In this document: one piece after another, positions 1 through 8,034 of the stretch | How positions within the stretch are numbered: position 1 is the stretch's first letter | Layout of the letters: each line of letters starts with the position of its first letter | Assembly: GCA_030619345.1 (NCBI GenBank) | Contig: JAUXBO010000011.1 | Coordinates: 1-19,073, forward strand | Source: Candidatus Zixiibacteriota bacterium | GTDB lineage: Bacteria; Zixibacteria; MSB-5A5; GN15; FEB-12 | DNA: 19,073 nucleotides | Direction of reading: 5' to 3' | Program-made: the position numbers and the translations under genes | Notes under the pieces: model-generated | The model's database searches: none | The model's input: the letters and a program-made list of their open reading frames with translations, nothing else | Told to the model about the DNA's origin: nothing

Positions 1-206
1 AAGTCACTCAACAGGTCGGACAGAGAGTGGATACCATCGGCAATCAAAGCCTGACTTCTGGCGGTGATACCGACCCAAAGTTTGAGCACGATTAAGAAGA
101 GGTTGATGGCAGAACCGACCAGCGTAACTTTTATGCCCTGCTTGGCCAGTGACTTAGAGTTATCCGCGTCTGTTTTGCTTATGTCCTGTGTCATTCCGTC
201 ATCCAT
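1..206 (-). CDS. Cation diffusion facilitator (CDF) family metal transporter, N-terminal fragment
   Basis: The minus strand is open from an ATG at 206 to the left edge, giving 68 residues that run off the window. Residues 1-24 are a polar cytoplasmic tail. A hydrophobic segment at about 26-47 is a first membrane helix. The stretch ALIADGIHSLSDLLSD (53-68) is the hallmark start of the second helix of CDF exporters, where His60 and Asp64 form the first half of the transmembrane metal site. CDF proteins exchange divalent cations such as zinc, cobalt, iron or manganese for protons across the inner membrane; the metal cannot be told from this fragment. A GGGAG Shine-Dalgarno sequence lies about 6 nt before the ATG. 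A second in-frame Met (codon 5, at 194) is a possible alternative start. The gene is transcribed away from the peptidase gene at 436 and is probably unrelated to it. Confidence 0.85.
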   Translation of the reverse strand, partial: MDDGMTQDISKTDADNSKSLAKQGIKVTLVGSAINLFLIVLKLWVGITARSQALIADGIHSLSDLLSD

Positions 207-313
207 ATTGTCTCCCAAGGGTAGCTTATCGTTGTGAGCCACCGATGGCAACCTAAACTTTTAGCATCGCGACGCAGATTCTGGCGGGCTGTCTGCTCCG
301 GCCTCTATGTTAG

Positions 314-341
314 TTGACAAGAATCGAAATGAGAGTATATT
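314..341 (+). promoter_or_regulatory. Candidate sigma-70 promoter for the S8 peptidase gene
   Basis: TTGACA at 314-319 and TATATT at 336-341 are separated by 16 nt, close to the sigma-70 consensus. Transcription would start near 348 and leave an 88-nt leader before the ATG at 436. The rest of the 207-435 divergent gap shows nothing else convincing. Confidence 0.55.
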
Positions 342-435
342 GGACTTATACCTAAACGTTCTTTGTCCATTTTGTGCTGCCCGAGTAAGGGAAAGCTGGA
401 AGATGACGATAATTTACCGATCATAGGGAGTAACG

Positions 436-3225
436 ATGAAACGATTTGGTTATGACAAATTCAGGCAGAGGTTTGGCAGAATAGTGAAACCACTGCTGGG
501 AAGCCTGGCCATAGTATGTCTGTTTGCCGCCATTTCCACGGCACCGGTCACTAGTAACGCTGTTACCAGTAACGACACAGAATTACCTGACGGAGAATCT
601 CCGTTTGTGCAGGGGCAGCTAATTGTTCAGGTTGAGGGACCGGAAGCAGCCGAGCAGATTGCTGATAGATTCCCCGGTTATTCGCTAACTCCGGTGAAAT
701 TGCTTTCAAAGCGGATGAACATCTGGCTCTACGAATATAGTACGACCAACTTGAAAATGACCGACCAGGTTGGACTTCTGGAGGCTGTTCGTCGCGATGC
801 CGACGTGGTTCTGGCTCAGTTCAACCACTATGTGACCCAGCGACAGACTATTCCGAATGATGCCAGTTTTGGGCTACAATGGAGCAAGCATAATACCGGC
901 CAGTCTGGCGGCACGGTTGACGCTGATATCGATGCCCCGGAGGCGTGGGATGTAATCACGGGTGATACTACGATAAACGGCGATCAGATTGTGGTGGCGA
1001 TTATCGACGGCGGCTGTGATCTCAATCACAATGATATAGACTTCTTCAAGAACACACTTGAGATCCCCAATAATGGCGTCGATGATGACGGCAACGGTTA
1101 TGTCGATGACTACGATGGCTGGAATGCTTACAACAGTACGGGAAATGTCGGCAACGACAGCCACGGGACGCACGTGGCCGGTATAGCCGCCGCTATCGGT
1201 AATAATGGTATCGGCGTCGCCGGTGTAAACTGGGGTGTCAAGGTTATGCCGATTGCCGGTTCCAGCACTAACGAGGCAGTGGTGGTCGAAGCATATGGCT
1301 ATGTTCTGGAAATGCGGACGACCTATAATGAGACTAACGGCGCTGCGGGTGCCTTTGTTGTTTCGGCAAACTCTTCATTTGGTGTCGACTATGGCAATCC
1401 GGCCAGTTATCCAATCTGGTGTGCCACCTATGATTCGATGGGTGCGGCCGGTATTATAAATGCCGCTGCGACCGCGAATATAGGTATGGATATAGATATA
1501 AATGGCGACGTTCCAACCGCTTGTGCCTCGGACTATCTGATCTCGGTGACGAACACAACCAGATATGACAGTCGCAATTCTGGAGCTGCCTGGGGTTTGA
1601 CGACAATCGATCTTGGAGCGCCCGGAACTTCCGTGTACTCTACGTTGCCCGGTTCGAGTTACGGTTCCAATACCGGTACCTCTATGGCCACACCGCAGGT
1701 AACCGGTGCTGTTGCATTTTTGTATAGCGCTGCCTGTGCCACTATGTTAAATGATATGTGGGCTGATCCCGGGGCGATTGCTTTGTTCATGAAACAAGCG
1801 ATTCTTGACGGAACGGACCCGAACGCGTCCCTGGCCGGTATTACCGTAAGTGGCGGCCGTCTCAATCTGAACGGCTCACTGCAACTGGTGCTGGCCTATC
1901 CCTGCGGCCTGAACATAAGTCACACACCGCTAACCGATACCAAGGATGACGTGAATCCGATTGAAGTTGTCGCTAATATCACTTCGGCAACGGCTATCGA
2001 CACTGATTCAACCCTGGTATACTATAGTACCGATGGCGGTTCACTGTTTACTCCCGTATTGATGTCTGACTACGGCGCGGGAGAGTTCCACGGATTTATC
2101 CCGGCCCAGTCACCGGGAGCTATTATTGACTACTACATTTTCGCCCGGGACATTGGTGGGGATAGAGATTCAACCGATACTTATTCGTTCCGAATCATAG
2201 ACTACAATGTGCTGGTCAGTCCGCCCACGGCCTACGGGTTTGGTCCGGCCGAAGATATTGTCAGCTACGTAATTTCAGTAACCAATGACGGTATTCTGAC
2301 TGATGATATAGCTCTAAGCTATAGCGGTAACTTCTGGTCCGTGTCGACTTGGGATGCACCCGGCTCGATTCAGATAACGAGTACCGGCAACTTGCTCCCC
2401 GATGAATCCGTCGATGTGCTGGTCAAGGTCTCGGTACCGATCAGCATCTATGGTGATCAAGACTCGGTGGAGATCGTGGCTACTTCGGTTGGCAACAGCA
2501 GCTATTTTGCTTCAGCGTCTTTAATTACCACTTCGGTTGGTGTGCCGCTGACCTTGCCGGTAGTAGAGGAATTTGTATCAACGACTATTGATCCGACGAT
2601 TTGGCAACTTGCTTCGAGCGGTATTCTGGTGCAAGACCTTGGCCTCAACGAGCCGAGCGCACCTTACTCGCTGAATCTCAATGGGACACCATCGGGGGCC
2701 GATACGCTTATGTCAATGGTGATCGATCTGAGAGCGTATTCCGGAGTAATCGTAAGATATTCTTATCAACAGACCGGCGGGTCTGAGTCGCCAGATAGTA
2801 ATGATGATCTGTTCATAGAATATCAGGACAGCCTGGGTGGCTGGGTGCTCATTTCGAAGCATCTGGGCGGTGATCCTGATATGACGACCTTTGCTGAGGT
2901 CGAATACGTGCTGCCGGGTGATGCCTACCACTCGAACTTCCATTTTCGCATTCGCAATCTAGCCACGCCCGGTCCATATGACGACTGGTTTGTCGATGAT
3001 GTGTATATCGGTACTCCTTATCTCTGCGGCGATGTGAACAACGACGGATCAGGTCCTGACGTACTTGATCTAACATACTTGGTCGACTATCTGTTCGGCG
3101 GTGGGGCCGCTCCCCCTGTTTTGGATGCGGCCAACATAGATGGCATCGGTGGCATCGATATTATTGATCTTACCTATTTGGTTGATTATCTGTTTGCAGG
3201 AGGCCCGGAACCGATCTGTCCTTGA
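436..3225 (+). CDS. Secreted subtilisin-like S8 serine endopeptidase with dockerin-like tail
   Basis: This 929-residue protein is a predicted extracellular endoprotease. A long signal peptide (about 1-42, hydrophobic core 19-36) is followed by a probable inhibitory propeptide (57-135) and the S8 catalytic domain (about 138-485). Visible catalytic residues are Asp191 (IIDGG), His243 (SHGTHVAG), the oxyanion-hole Asn348 (TANIG, where AAGN is usual) and Ser416 (GTSMATP). An acidic NNGVDDDGNGYVDD insert at 212-225 looks like a calcium-binding loop common in secreted subtilases. The C-terminal half holds an Ig/FnIII-like domain (about 494-588), a NEW3-like beta-sandwich (590-700), a MAM/jelly-roll-like domain (702-860) and a duplicated dockerin-like module (864-929). 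This accessory block is homologous to that of the S1 peptidase at 8035. The start is supported by GGGAG 5 nt upstream. A terminator hairpin follows, so it is probably monocistronic. Assignment to S8 is firm; substrate and anchoring are inferred. Confidence 0.95.
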   Translation: MKRFGYDKFRQRFGRIVKPLLGSLAIVCLFAAISTAPVTSNAVTSNDTELPDGESPFVQGQLIVQVEGPEAAEQIADRFPGYSLTPVKLLSKRMNIWLYEYSTTNLKMTDQVGLLEAVRRDADVVLAQFNHYVTQRQTIPNDASFGLQWSKHNTGQSGGTVDADIDAPEAWDVITGDTTINGDQIVVAIIDGGCDLNHNDIDFFKNTLEIPNNGVDDDGNGYVDDYDGWNAYNSTGNVGNDSHGTHVAGIAAAIGNNGIGVAGVNWGVKVMPIAGSSTNEAVVVEAYGYVLEMRTTYNETNGAAGAFVVSANSSFGVDYGNPASYPIWCATYDSMGAAGIINAAATANIGMDIDINGDVPTACASDYLISVTNTTRYDSRNSGAAWGLTTIDLGAPGTSVYSTLPGSSYGSNTGTSMATPQVTGAVAFLYSAACATMLNDMWADPGAIALFMKQAILDGTDPNASLAGITVSGGRLNLNGSLQLVLAYPCGLNISHTPLTDTKDDVNPIEVVANITSATAIDTDSTLVYYSTDGGSLFTPVLMSDYGAGEFHGFIPAQSPGAIIDYYIFARDIGGDRDSTDTYSFRIIDYNVLVSPPTAYGFGPAEDIVSYVISVTNDGILTDDIALSYSGNFWSVSTWDAPGSIQITSTGNLLPDESVDVLVKVSVPISIYGDQDSVEIVATSVGNSSYFASASLITTSVGVPLTLPVVEEFVSTTIDPTIWQLASSGILVQDLGLNEPSAPYSLNLNGTPSGADTLMSMVIDLRAYSGVIVRYSYQQTGGSESPDSNDDLFIEYQDSLGGWVLISKHLGGDPDMTTFAEVEYVLPGDAYHSNFHFRIRNLATPGPYDDWFVDDVYIGTPYLCGDVNNDGSGPDVLDLTYLVDYLFGGGAAPPVLDAANIDGIGGIDIIDLTYLVDYLFAGGPEPICP

Positions 3226-3255
3226 CCTGACCTCAAAAGTTTAGTCGGATATACA

Positions 3256-3291
3256 GTGCCGCTTTATCCAAATGTGATGAAGCGGCACTTT
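3256..3291 (+). terminator. Intrinsic terminator after the S8 peptidase gene
   Basis: A perfect 9-bp stem (GTGCCGCTT at 3256-3264 with AAGCGGCAC at 3280-3288) encloses a 15-nt loop, followed by TTTA. The short U-run makes it weaker than the later terminators in the window. It lies 31 nt after the stop codon. Confidence 0.6.
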
Positions 3292-3399
3292 ACATGTCTA
3301 CGCAGATCGTAATACCCACGTATGGTTAATTCGGTCGACTTTCAATAACGAAATTGATTTCAAAAGATGCAAAAGGGGTATCACTTATCGATTATAATA

Positions 3400-3428
3400 T
3401 TGACATAAAGACTAAAAACCGCTATTAT
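3400..3428 (+). promoter_or_regulatory. Near-consensus sigma-70 promoter for the adhesin-like gene
   Basis: TTGACA at 3400-3405 and TATTAT at 3423-3428 are separated by exactly 17 nt, the best promoter match in the window. The predicted start near 3435 gives a leader of about 263 nt before the ATG at 3698, unusually long for a bacterial mRNA. Confidence 0.7.
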
Positions 3429-3491
3429 TATTATAGTTAGCAGGCTCTTTGAGCAGTTAATTAGAGATATTAGGTAAATCCAACAAGAAGA

Positions 3492-3521
3492 GTGACGGTT
3501 GTATCCGTCCAGCCCTATAAT
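3492..3521 (+). promoter_or_regulatory. Possible second promoter inside the long leader
   Basis: A perfect TATAAT lies at 3516-3521, with GTGACG at 3492-3497 (4 of 6 consensus bases) 18 nt upstream. If used, it would give a shorter leader of about 170 nt that keeps the six-codon ORF. The -35 box overlaps a small GACGG/CCGTC hairpin (3494-3509). Confidence 0.35.
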
Positions 3522-3594
3522 GCTAAATCAATACCTGCGACAAGTTTCACAAAGATACCACCAAGGCGTATCCACAGATTATAAGGAGGTGACT

Positions 3595-3615
3595 ATGGAC
3601 GATAGCGGGCCATAG
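3595..3615 (+). CDS. Possible six-codon leader peptide (MDDSGP)
   Basis: ATG at 3595 is preceded by TAAGGAGGTGA (3582-3592), an almost full-length complement of the 16S rRNA 3' end and the strongest Shine-Dalgarno sequence in the window; GGAGG lies 5 nt from the ATG. The frame encodes Met-Asp-Asp-Ser-Gly-Pro and stops with TAG at 3613-3615. A hairpin of GCGGGCC (3605-3611) with GGTCCGC (3630-3636), containing one G-U pair, overlaps the last codons of this ORF. The true gene starts 83 nt downstream with a weaker ribosome site. The features resemble a regulatory leader peptide. Known biology that fits is that a C-terminal Pro before a stop codon slows termination. No function is established, and the strong site could instead be a remnant of a decayed gene. 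Confidence 0.4.
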   Translation: MDDSGP

Positions 3616-3694
3616 TATTCGGTGTATTCGGTCCGCAACACAGACAAGAGTGTTTTTCTTTCGGAGAGAGTAACAACCGTTACAGAGAGGTAAC
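3605..3694 (+). promoter_or_regulatory. Structured leader upstream of the adhesin-like gene
   Basis: Three local structures can be drawn here. One is the 7-bp hairpin 3605-3611/3630-3636. The second is a short AACAC/GTGTT hairpin (3637-3641/3650-3654) followed by a T-rich stretch, like a weak attenuator. The third is a set of three alternating blocks: GTAAC (3670-3674), GTTAC (3679-3683) and GTAAC (3690-3694). The middle block can pair with either flank, and the GAGAGG ribosome site (3685-3690) sits between the second and third. Stems are short, so folding is uncertain. Confidence 0.35.
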
Positions 3695-3697
3695 TCA

Positions 3698-6600
3698 ATG
3701 AAGAAATTTTTGCTATCTTCGGTCGGTTTGATCGTCTTGACCATGCTGTTGACAGCAGGCTTTTCGATTGCCACCAACGACAAACCAATTCCGGGACCGA
3801 TGTCAGTCGAAGTGGTCCCAACTGGTGAAATCAACTGGGATCTCAAAGCCCAGAACGAACCAACCCACGAAGAGATAACAGTACCAAATGAAGCCGAAGG
3901 GCGTCCGCCCGTTTGGACCGATGGAACGCATCCGTCTGATCAGCAGATAGCTGACCGTCTGGCGCTTTCAGAGTCAAGATTTGTGAACAGCTATCCTGTT
4001 GACGCGAAAGTGGCTCCGATTGTCAAAAACGGCGGCCTACCCGTGATGCTTCCGGCGACCGACCTGTTGTCCGAGGGATTTGAAGGCGGCGCAGTACCAC
4101 CAACGGGGTGGACAACCGTTGTCAACAATGCCTATACGTGGGAAATTGATTCATATAATCCGTATGAGGGCAGTTACAATGCCTCATGCTATTATGACGC
4201 AGATTATACCGGTACTCAGGACGAATGGATTATCAGTCCGTCACTTGATCTTACGACGGCAGGATCGAACTGGACCCTGAGCTTCTACTGGCTGGGGAGC
4301 TACTACTGGTCAGTTGATCCCTATAATAACTACGATCTTGAAGTTTGGATATCCACTGATGGCGGCAGTACCTGGAATGGCCCGATCTGGGACGAGAATG
4401 GTATCGGCGCCTGGGACAGCTGGACCTGGTATAATACTACCCTGCCGTTAACGGCTTACTTGACTGAGACAAACGTCAAGATTGCTTTCCGTTATCAGGG
4501 ATATGATGGCGCCCAGTTCTCGGTTGACGCCATTTCCATCAATGACGGCGCATTGCCGACCGGTCGTTGCTGTTCAGGTGATCCGCAGGCTCCGAGTTGC
4601 GAAGACGAAATGTACGAAGCGGACTGTATCGCCATTGGCGGAACCTGGTCGGAGGGACTGAACTGTACCGATCACCCGTGCCCGATTGCCGGTGCGAACG
4701 ACGAGTGTGTCGATGCTGAAGATGTGACCGGAGCCTATCCGGTTGTTGTCACCGGCAACAACGTCGGTGCGACAATCGACTGCCCCGGAGTTCTGGACTG
4801 GAACGCGGTCTGGTATAAGTTCGACGTAACATACGACTGTCAGAATGTTACTTTGGACTACTGTGGAACTACTCCCGAGCTGGCAACCGTTGGTGTCGTT
4901 CTATATCCGGACTGCAGCGACTGCGAGAATTACATTCTCCGCACCGACTATGCCTGGACAACCTGCGAAGGCGGAGACAGCAATCCTCAGGTATGGTGGA
5001 ATATGCTGCCCGGACCGGCAACGTATTACATTCCGGTCTTCATGGGTGACGGTGTTGAACAGGAATTCACGTTCAGCATTGATGTCGTCGAATGCCCAGC
5101 GGCTGCCGACGGAGATCATTGCGGTCAGCCGTTGCTGCTGACTATAGTTGGTCAGGAATCACTACCGATGGCACTGACAAATCAGTACACCTGTGGTCGC
5201 TTGGACTATTACGACAATACTTGTCTCGGCTCTTATGACGGTGGCGAGGACATCATTTATCAACTCACTGTTGATAATCCGATTGATGTTGATGTGACTC
5301 TTGACCCCAAGGGCACTACTTATACCGGTTTCTTGATCGATGCTACCTGTCCGGCCGATCCTTCCACCTGTATCGCTAAGAGCACCAGCTCAGGTAGTTC
5401 TCCCCACACAATCTACGGTTTACACCTTGATGCCGGGGTTTACTACGTGATGGTGGATACCTGGCCTTCGCCGGATTGTATCCCCGATTTCGATCTGACC
5501 TTTGCTCCCTCAGCGGGTGCTACAACGGGTGATGATTGCACCGATCCAATTTTGGTCAAGCTCCCCGATGATCTTCCGTATGCTGACATTGGTCAGCAAA
5601 CCTGCGGACGTGGCAATACCTATAGCGAAACCTGCCTCGGATACTACGACGGTGGCGAGGATATTATCTACTCGCTGGATGTTGGCGCGACAATGACGTT
5701 TGACATTGTCCTCGATCCCAAAGGCACAACCTATTCGGGAATGCTTCTTGATGGTTCCTGCCCGGCTGATCCATCCACCTGCATCGCCAAAGTGACAGGC
5801 TCCAGTAGTGATCCCAAGGGATTCTATGGTATCGAATTGACGCCGGGAATCTACTATATCATGATTGATACCTGGCCGTCGCCAGCCTGTATTCCGGATT
5901 TCGATCTGACGATCACCGAGACATCAGGTTGTACGGACAACGATTGCTGGGAATTGTGTGATGAGATCGGTGATGTCTTTGAACAGCCGTTCACTACTAT
6001 CGGAACAACACCCGATGGTCCCGGAACCTGTCTGACCTCACCCAATATCTGGTACTGTTATACGGCCACTTGTACCGGACCGGCAAGAATCAGTCTCTGC
6101 GGATCCAGTTACGATACTAAAATGGCTGTTTATGACGGAGTGGATCCGAATACCGCTCCGGAGCTGGGTTGCAACGATGATTACTGCGACCTGCAGTCAG
6201 AGATCACGATCGGTGCGACGGCTGGAAACACTTACCTTATTGAGGTCGGTGGTTACAGCAGCAGCACAGGCGACGGAGTCATTACCATCGAATGTATCGT
6301 CTGCGATCCCCCGCCGAACGACAACTGTGAAGATGTAACACCTGTTACCCTGACCATGGGTACTCCTGTTACTTTCAATGGTGACAACACCTGTGCCACC
6401 AACCAGTGCGCGTCGTTCCCCGGTGGTCATGTTTGGGAAGCATTCACGCTAACCCAGGCTGCCAATGTGACGCTCGATTACTGTGGCACCAGCCCGGCTT
6501 TTGGAAATGCCTGGCTGAACCTTGCCCTCGGTTGCCCGTGCGAAAGCTTCACGTCTGCTGGTGTGTATAACACGAGCAGTTGTGGTGATGGCAACGTGAC

Positions 6601-7717
6601 GATATATTACGAAGGTCTGGCTTCGGGCACCTATTACTACCCGGTGCTTCTCGATCCCGGGAACGACGCCGAAGGCCCTTATACCATCAACGTGGTAGCG
6701 AACGCTATTACGGAGTACTGTGCGGCGAGTGGTGGTTGTGATGAGTATATCGAAAACGTCACTATGGGTGAAATCAACAACACCTCTGGTTGTGATGGAT
6801 ACGGCGACTTTACCGCCTTGTCGGCCAACGTAGATCCGGACGGAAGCTATCCGATTTCGATTACAATCGGAGGCGGATACTCTTCGGATTATGGTTCGGC
6901 ATGGGTTGACTGGAATCAGGACTTTATCTTTGATGAAGCCACTGAAGCGATCACGCTTGACGTTTCATCAGGATATGGGCCATATACCGGAACGGTCGTA
7001 GTCCCTGGCGACGCCTTACCGGGCACGACGGTGATGCGAGTTCGCCTGAATTACTCTTCCTATGCTGGCCCATGTGGTACGACCTCTTATGGTGAGGTAG
7101 AGGATTATTCAATCGAAGTCGCTGGTGAGACAGCTCCGGTCTGGATGTTTAGACCTGATCCTCTCTTAACCATTGAACTCTTCTCTCTTGATCCGGGTTC
7201 GGGTCATATATACATCAGTGATGGTTACACCGGTGTTGATTACTCAGCCGCTGATATTGATGCGGCGAGTGTCGCTCTGTTGGTAACCAGCTCCGGTATT
7301 TCCGTAGGAGTCACTGGTGTTGAGACAATTCCTGCCTATGGTGGCATGCCCGGACAGGTTTGTCATATTTCGTTCTCTGCCGCTGATTATCTGATGGCAG
7401 AAGCGAATGGTGTGCTTATGTATGATTGGGTCGAGTCATTCTTTGACGTGACCTACACATATGGCGGTGGCAGCGGTGCCGGTGGGCTGTCCGGATTAGC
7501 GATGATCCGTGGCCATATCTCCGGCGACTTGAATCTTGACGATGCTGTTGACGTTTCCGATTTGACGATGCTCGTTGAGTATCTATTTGTCGGCGGCGAC
7601 ACTCCCGAGGTTCTTGAACTTGCCGACGTAAACGCTTCAGAGCAGGTTGACGTAGCTGACTTGACCTACTTTGTTGAGTTTATGTTCAACAATGGTCCCG
7701 CTCCGACTCACAAGTAA
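3698..7717 (+). CDS. Secreted multidomain adhesin-like protein (anchor J-like, PPC-like repeats, GEVED, dockerin-like)
   Basis: This 1339-residue protein has a clear signal peptide (about 1-25) and no recognisable catalytic domain. In order I see: a linker (30-120); a choice-of-anchor J/cleaved-adhesin-like jelly roll (about 124-287); a small Cys-rich GRCC...CEDE...GGTW...C domain (289-330); five PPC-like beta-sandwich repeats (about 333-468, 472-604, 609-741, 745-865 and 870-1004), several opening with NDxC; a GEVED domain (1006-1142) with WVDWNQD and the eponymous GEVEDY; an unidentified domain (1145-1270); and a dockerin-like module (1272-1339). PPC repeats 2 and 3 are a recent tandem duplication. 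The protein is rich in cysteine and Asp, which suggests disulfides and calcium binding outside the cell. Unlike its three neighbours, its dockerin lacks bracketing cysteines and it ends THK rather than CP. A GAGAGG site lies 7 nt before the ATG. A binding or scaffold role beside the peptidases is inference. Confidence 0.85.
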   Translation: MKKFLLSSVGLIVLTMLLTAGFSIATNDKPIPGPMSVEVVPTGEINWDLKAQNEPTHEEITVPNEAEGRPPVWTDGTHPSDQQIADRLALSESRFVNSYPVDAKVAPIVKNGGLPVMLPATDLLSEGFEGGAVPPTGWTTVVNNAYTWEIDSYNPYEGSYNASCYYDADYTGTQDEWIISPSLDLTTAGSNWTLSFYWLGSYYWSVDPYNNYDLEVWISTDGGSTWNGPIWDENGIGAWDSWTWYNTTLPLTAYLTETNVKIAFRYQGYDGAQFSVDAISINDGALPTGRCCSGDPQAPSCEDEMYEADCIAIGGTWSEGLNCTDHPCPIAGANDECVDAEDVTGAYPVVVTGNNVGATIDCPGVLDWNAVWYKFDVTYDCQNVTLDYCGTTPELATVGVVLYPDCSDCENYILRTDYAWTTCEGGDSNPQVWWNMLPGPATYYIPVFMGDGVEQEFTFSIDVVECPAAADGDHCGQPLLLTIVGQESLPMALTNQYTCGRLDYYDNTCLGSYDGGEDIIYQLTVDNPIDVDVTLDPKGTTYTGFLIDATCPADPSTCIAKSTSSGSSPHTIYGLHLDAGVYYVMVDTWPSPDCIPDFDLTFAPSAGATTGDDCTDPILVKLPDDLPYADIGQQTCGRGNTYSETCLGYYDGGEDIIYSLDVGATMTFDIVLDPKGTTYSGMLLDGSCPADPSTCIAKVTGSSSDPKGFYGIELTPGIYYIMIDTWPSPACIPDFDLTITETSGCTDNDCWELCDEIGDVFEQPFTTIGTTPDGPGTCLTSPNIWYCYTATCTGPARISLCGSSYDTKMAVYDGVDPNTAPELGCNDDYCDLQSEITIGATAGNTYLIEVGGYSSSTGDGVITIECIVCDPPPNDNCEDVTPVTLTMGTPVTFNGDNTCATNQCASFPGGHVWEAFTLTQAANVTLDYCGTSPAFGNAWLNLALGCPCESFTSAGVYNTSSCGDGNVTIYYEGLASGTYYYPVLLDPGNDAEGPYTINVVANAITEYCAASGGCDEYIENVTMGEINNTSGCDGYGDFTALSANVDPDGSYPISITIGGGYSSDYGSAWVDWNQDFIFDEATEAITLDVSSGYGPYTGTVVVPGDALPGTTVMRVRLNYSSYAGPCGTTSYGEVEDYSIEVAGETAPVWMFRPDPLLTIELFSLDPGSGHIYISDGYTGVDYSAADIDAASVALLVTSSGISVGVTGVETIPAYGGMPGQVCHISFSAADYLMAEANGVLMYDWVESFFDVTYTYGGGSGAGGLSGLAMIRGHISGDLNLDDAVDVSDLTMLVEYLFVGGDTPEVLELADVNASEQVDVADLTYFVEFMFNNGPAPTHK
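5090..5911 (+). repeat. Tandem duplication of a PPC-like domain, period 411 nt
   Basis: Two consecutive 137-residue domains share long identical strings, such as YDGGEDIIY, LDPKGTTY, CPADPSTCIAK, DTWPSP and CIPDFDLT. Matching codons (Cys at 5192 and 5603; Asp at 5486 and 5897) are exactly 411 nt apart, so no indels separate the copies. The DNA differs mainly at third positions. Outer boundaries are approximate. Confidence 0.85.
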
Positions 7718-7743
7718 GTGAGTTGTTAAGAAGCCAATAGTCA

Positions 7744-7782
7744 GGGTCTGCCGGTCTCTATGGCCGGTAGGCCCTTTATTTT
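7744..7782 (+). terminator. Intrinsic terminator after the adhesin-like gene
   Basis: An 11-bp stem (7744-7754 with 7764-7774, two G-U pairs) with a 9-nt loop is followed by TTTATTTT. This is a strong rho-independent terminator 26 nt after the stop codon. Confidence 0.9.
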
Positions 7783-8034
7783 AGTGAAGATTGACTATCC
7801 ATAGGGCGTCAAACTTCTTGACAAAACGGAAGTTTTAGGTAACTTTGTAAACAGTAAAGGTTTGTAGTACATGGCCTTATGAAGTGTCTACGATGGCTGC
7901 GAGGCAATTTTTCCCGCCTGCTCTCGCGCGAGTCACCTGATTGACTGATGTAGTTTTAGAAAAGCAGATATAATCTCGATTCCAGGAGAGTAACAAAACC
8001 GTTTGTAAACATCGCATTACCGGGGTATGAAATT
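7783..8034. other. Gap before the S1 peptidase gene: -10 box and leader element only
   Basis: A perfect TATAAT lies at 7969-7974. The nearest good -35 (TTGACT, 7941-7946) is 22 nt away, too far for a standard promoter. TTGACA at 7818-7823 has no good -10 at the right distance. The leader has GGAGAGTAAC at 7985-7994, the element shared with other genes here. A three-codon frame (ATG AAA TTA TGA, 8027-8038) overlaps the gene start. I see no conserved protein-coding stretch in the gap. Confidence 0.4.

Noticed and set aside
207..313. GCAGA/TCTGC inverted repeat (274-278/292-296) as a metal riboswitch of the CDF gene
   Set aside because: The stem is only 5 bp and I cannot match the conserved core of a NiCo or manganese riboswitch.
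3435..3594. First part of the long leader considered as a cyclic-di-GMP or cobalamin riboswitch
   Set aside because: The conserved core sequences of those classes are not visible; only short hairpins are present.
7132..7717. Type IX secretion C-terminal sorting domain on the secreted proteins
   Set aside because: None of the four ends in the typical CTD pattern; all end in the dockerin-like double repeat.
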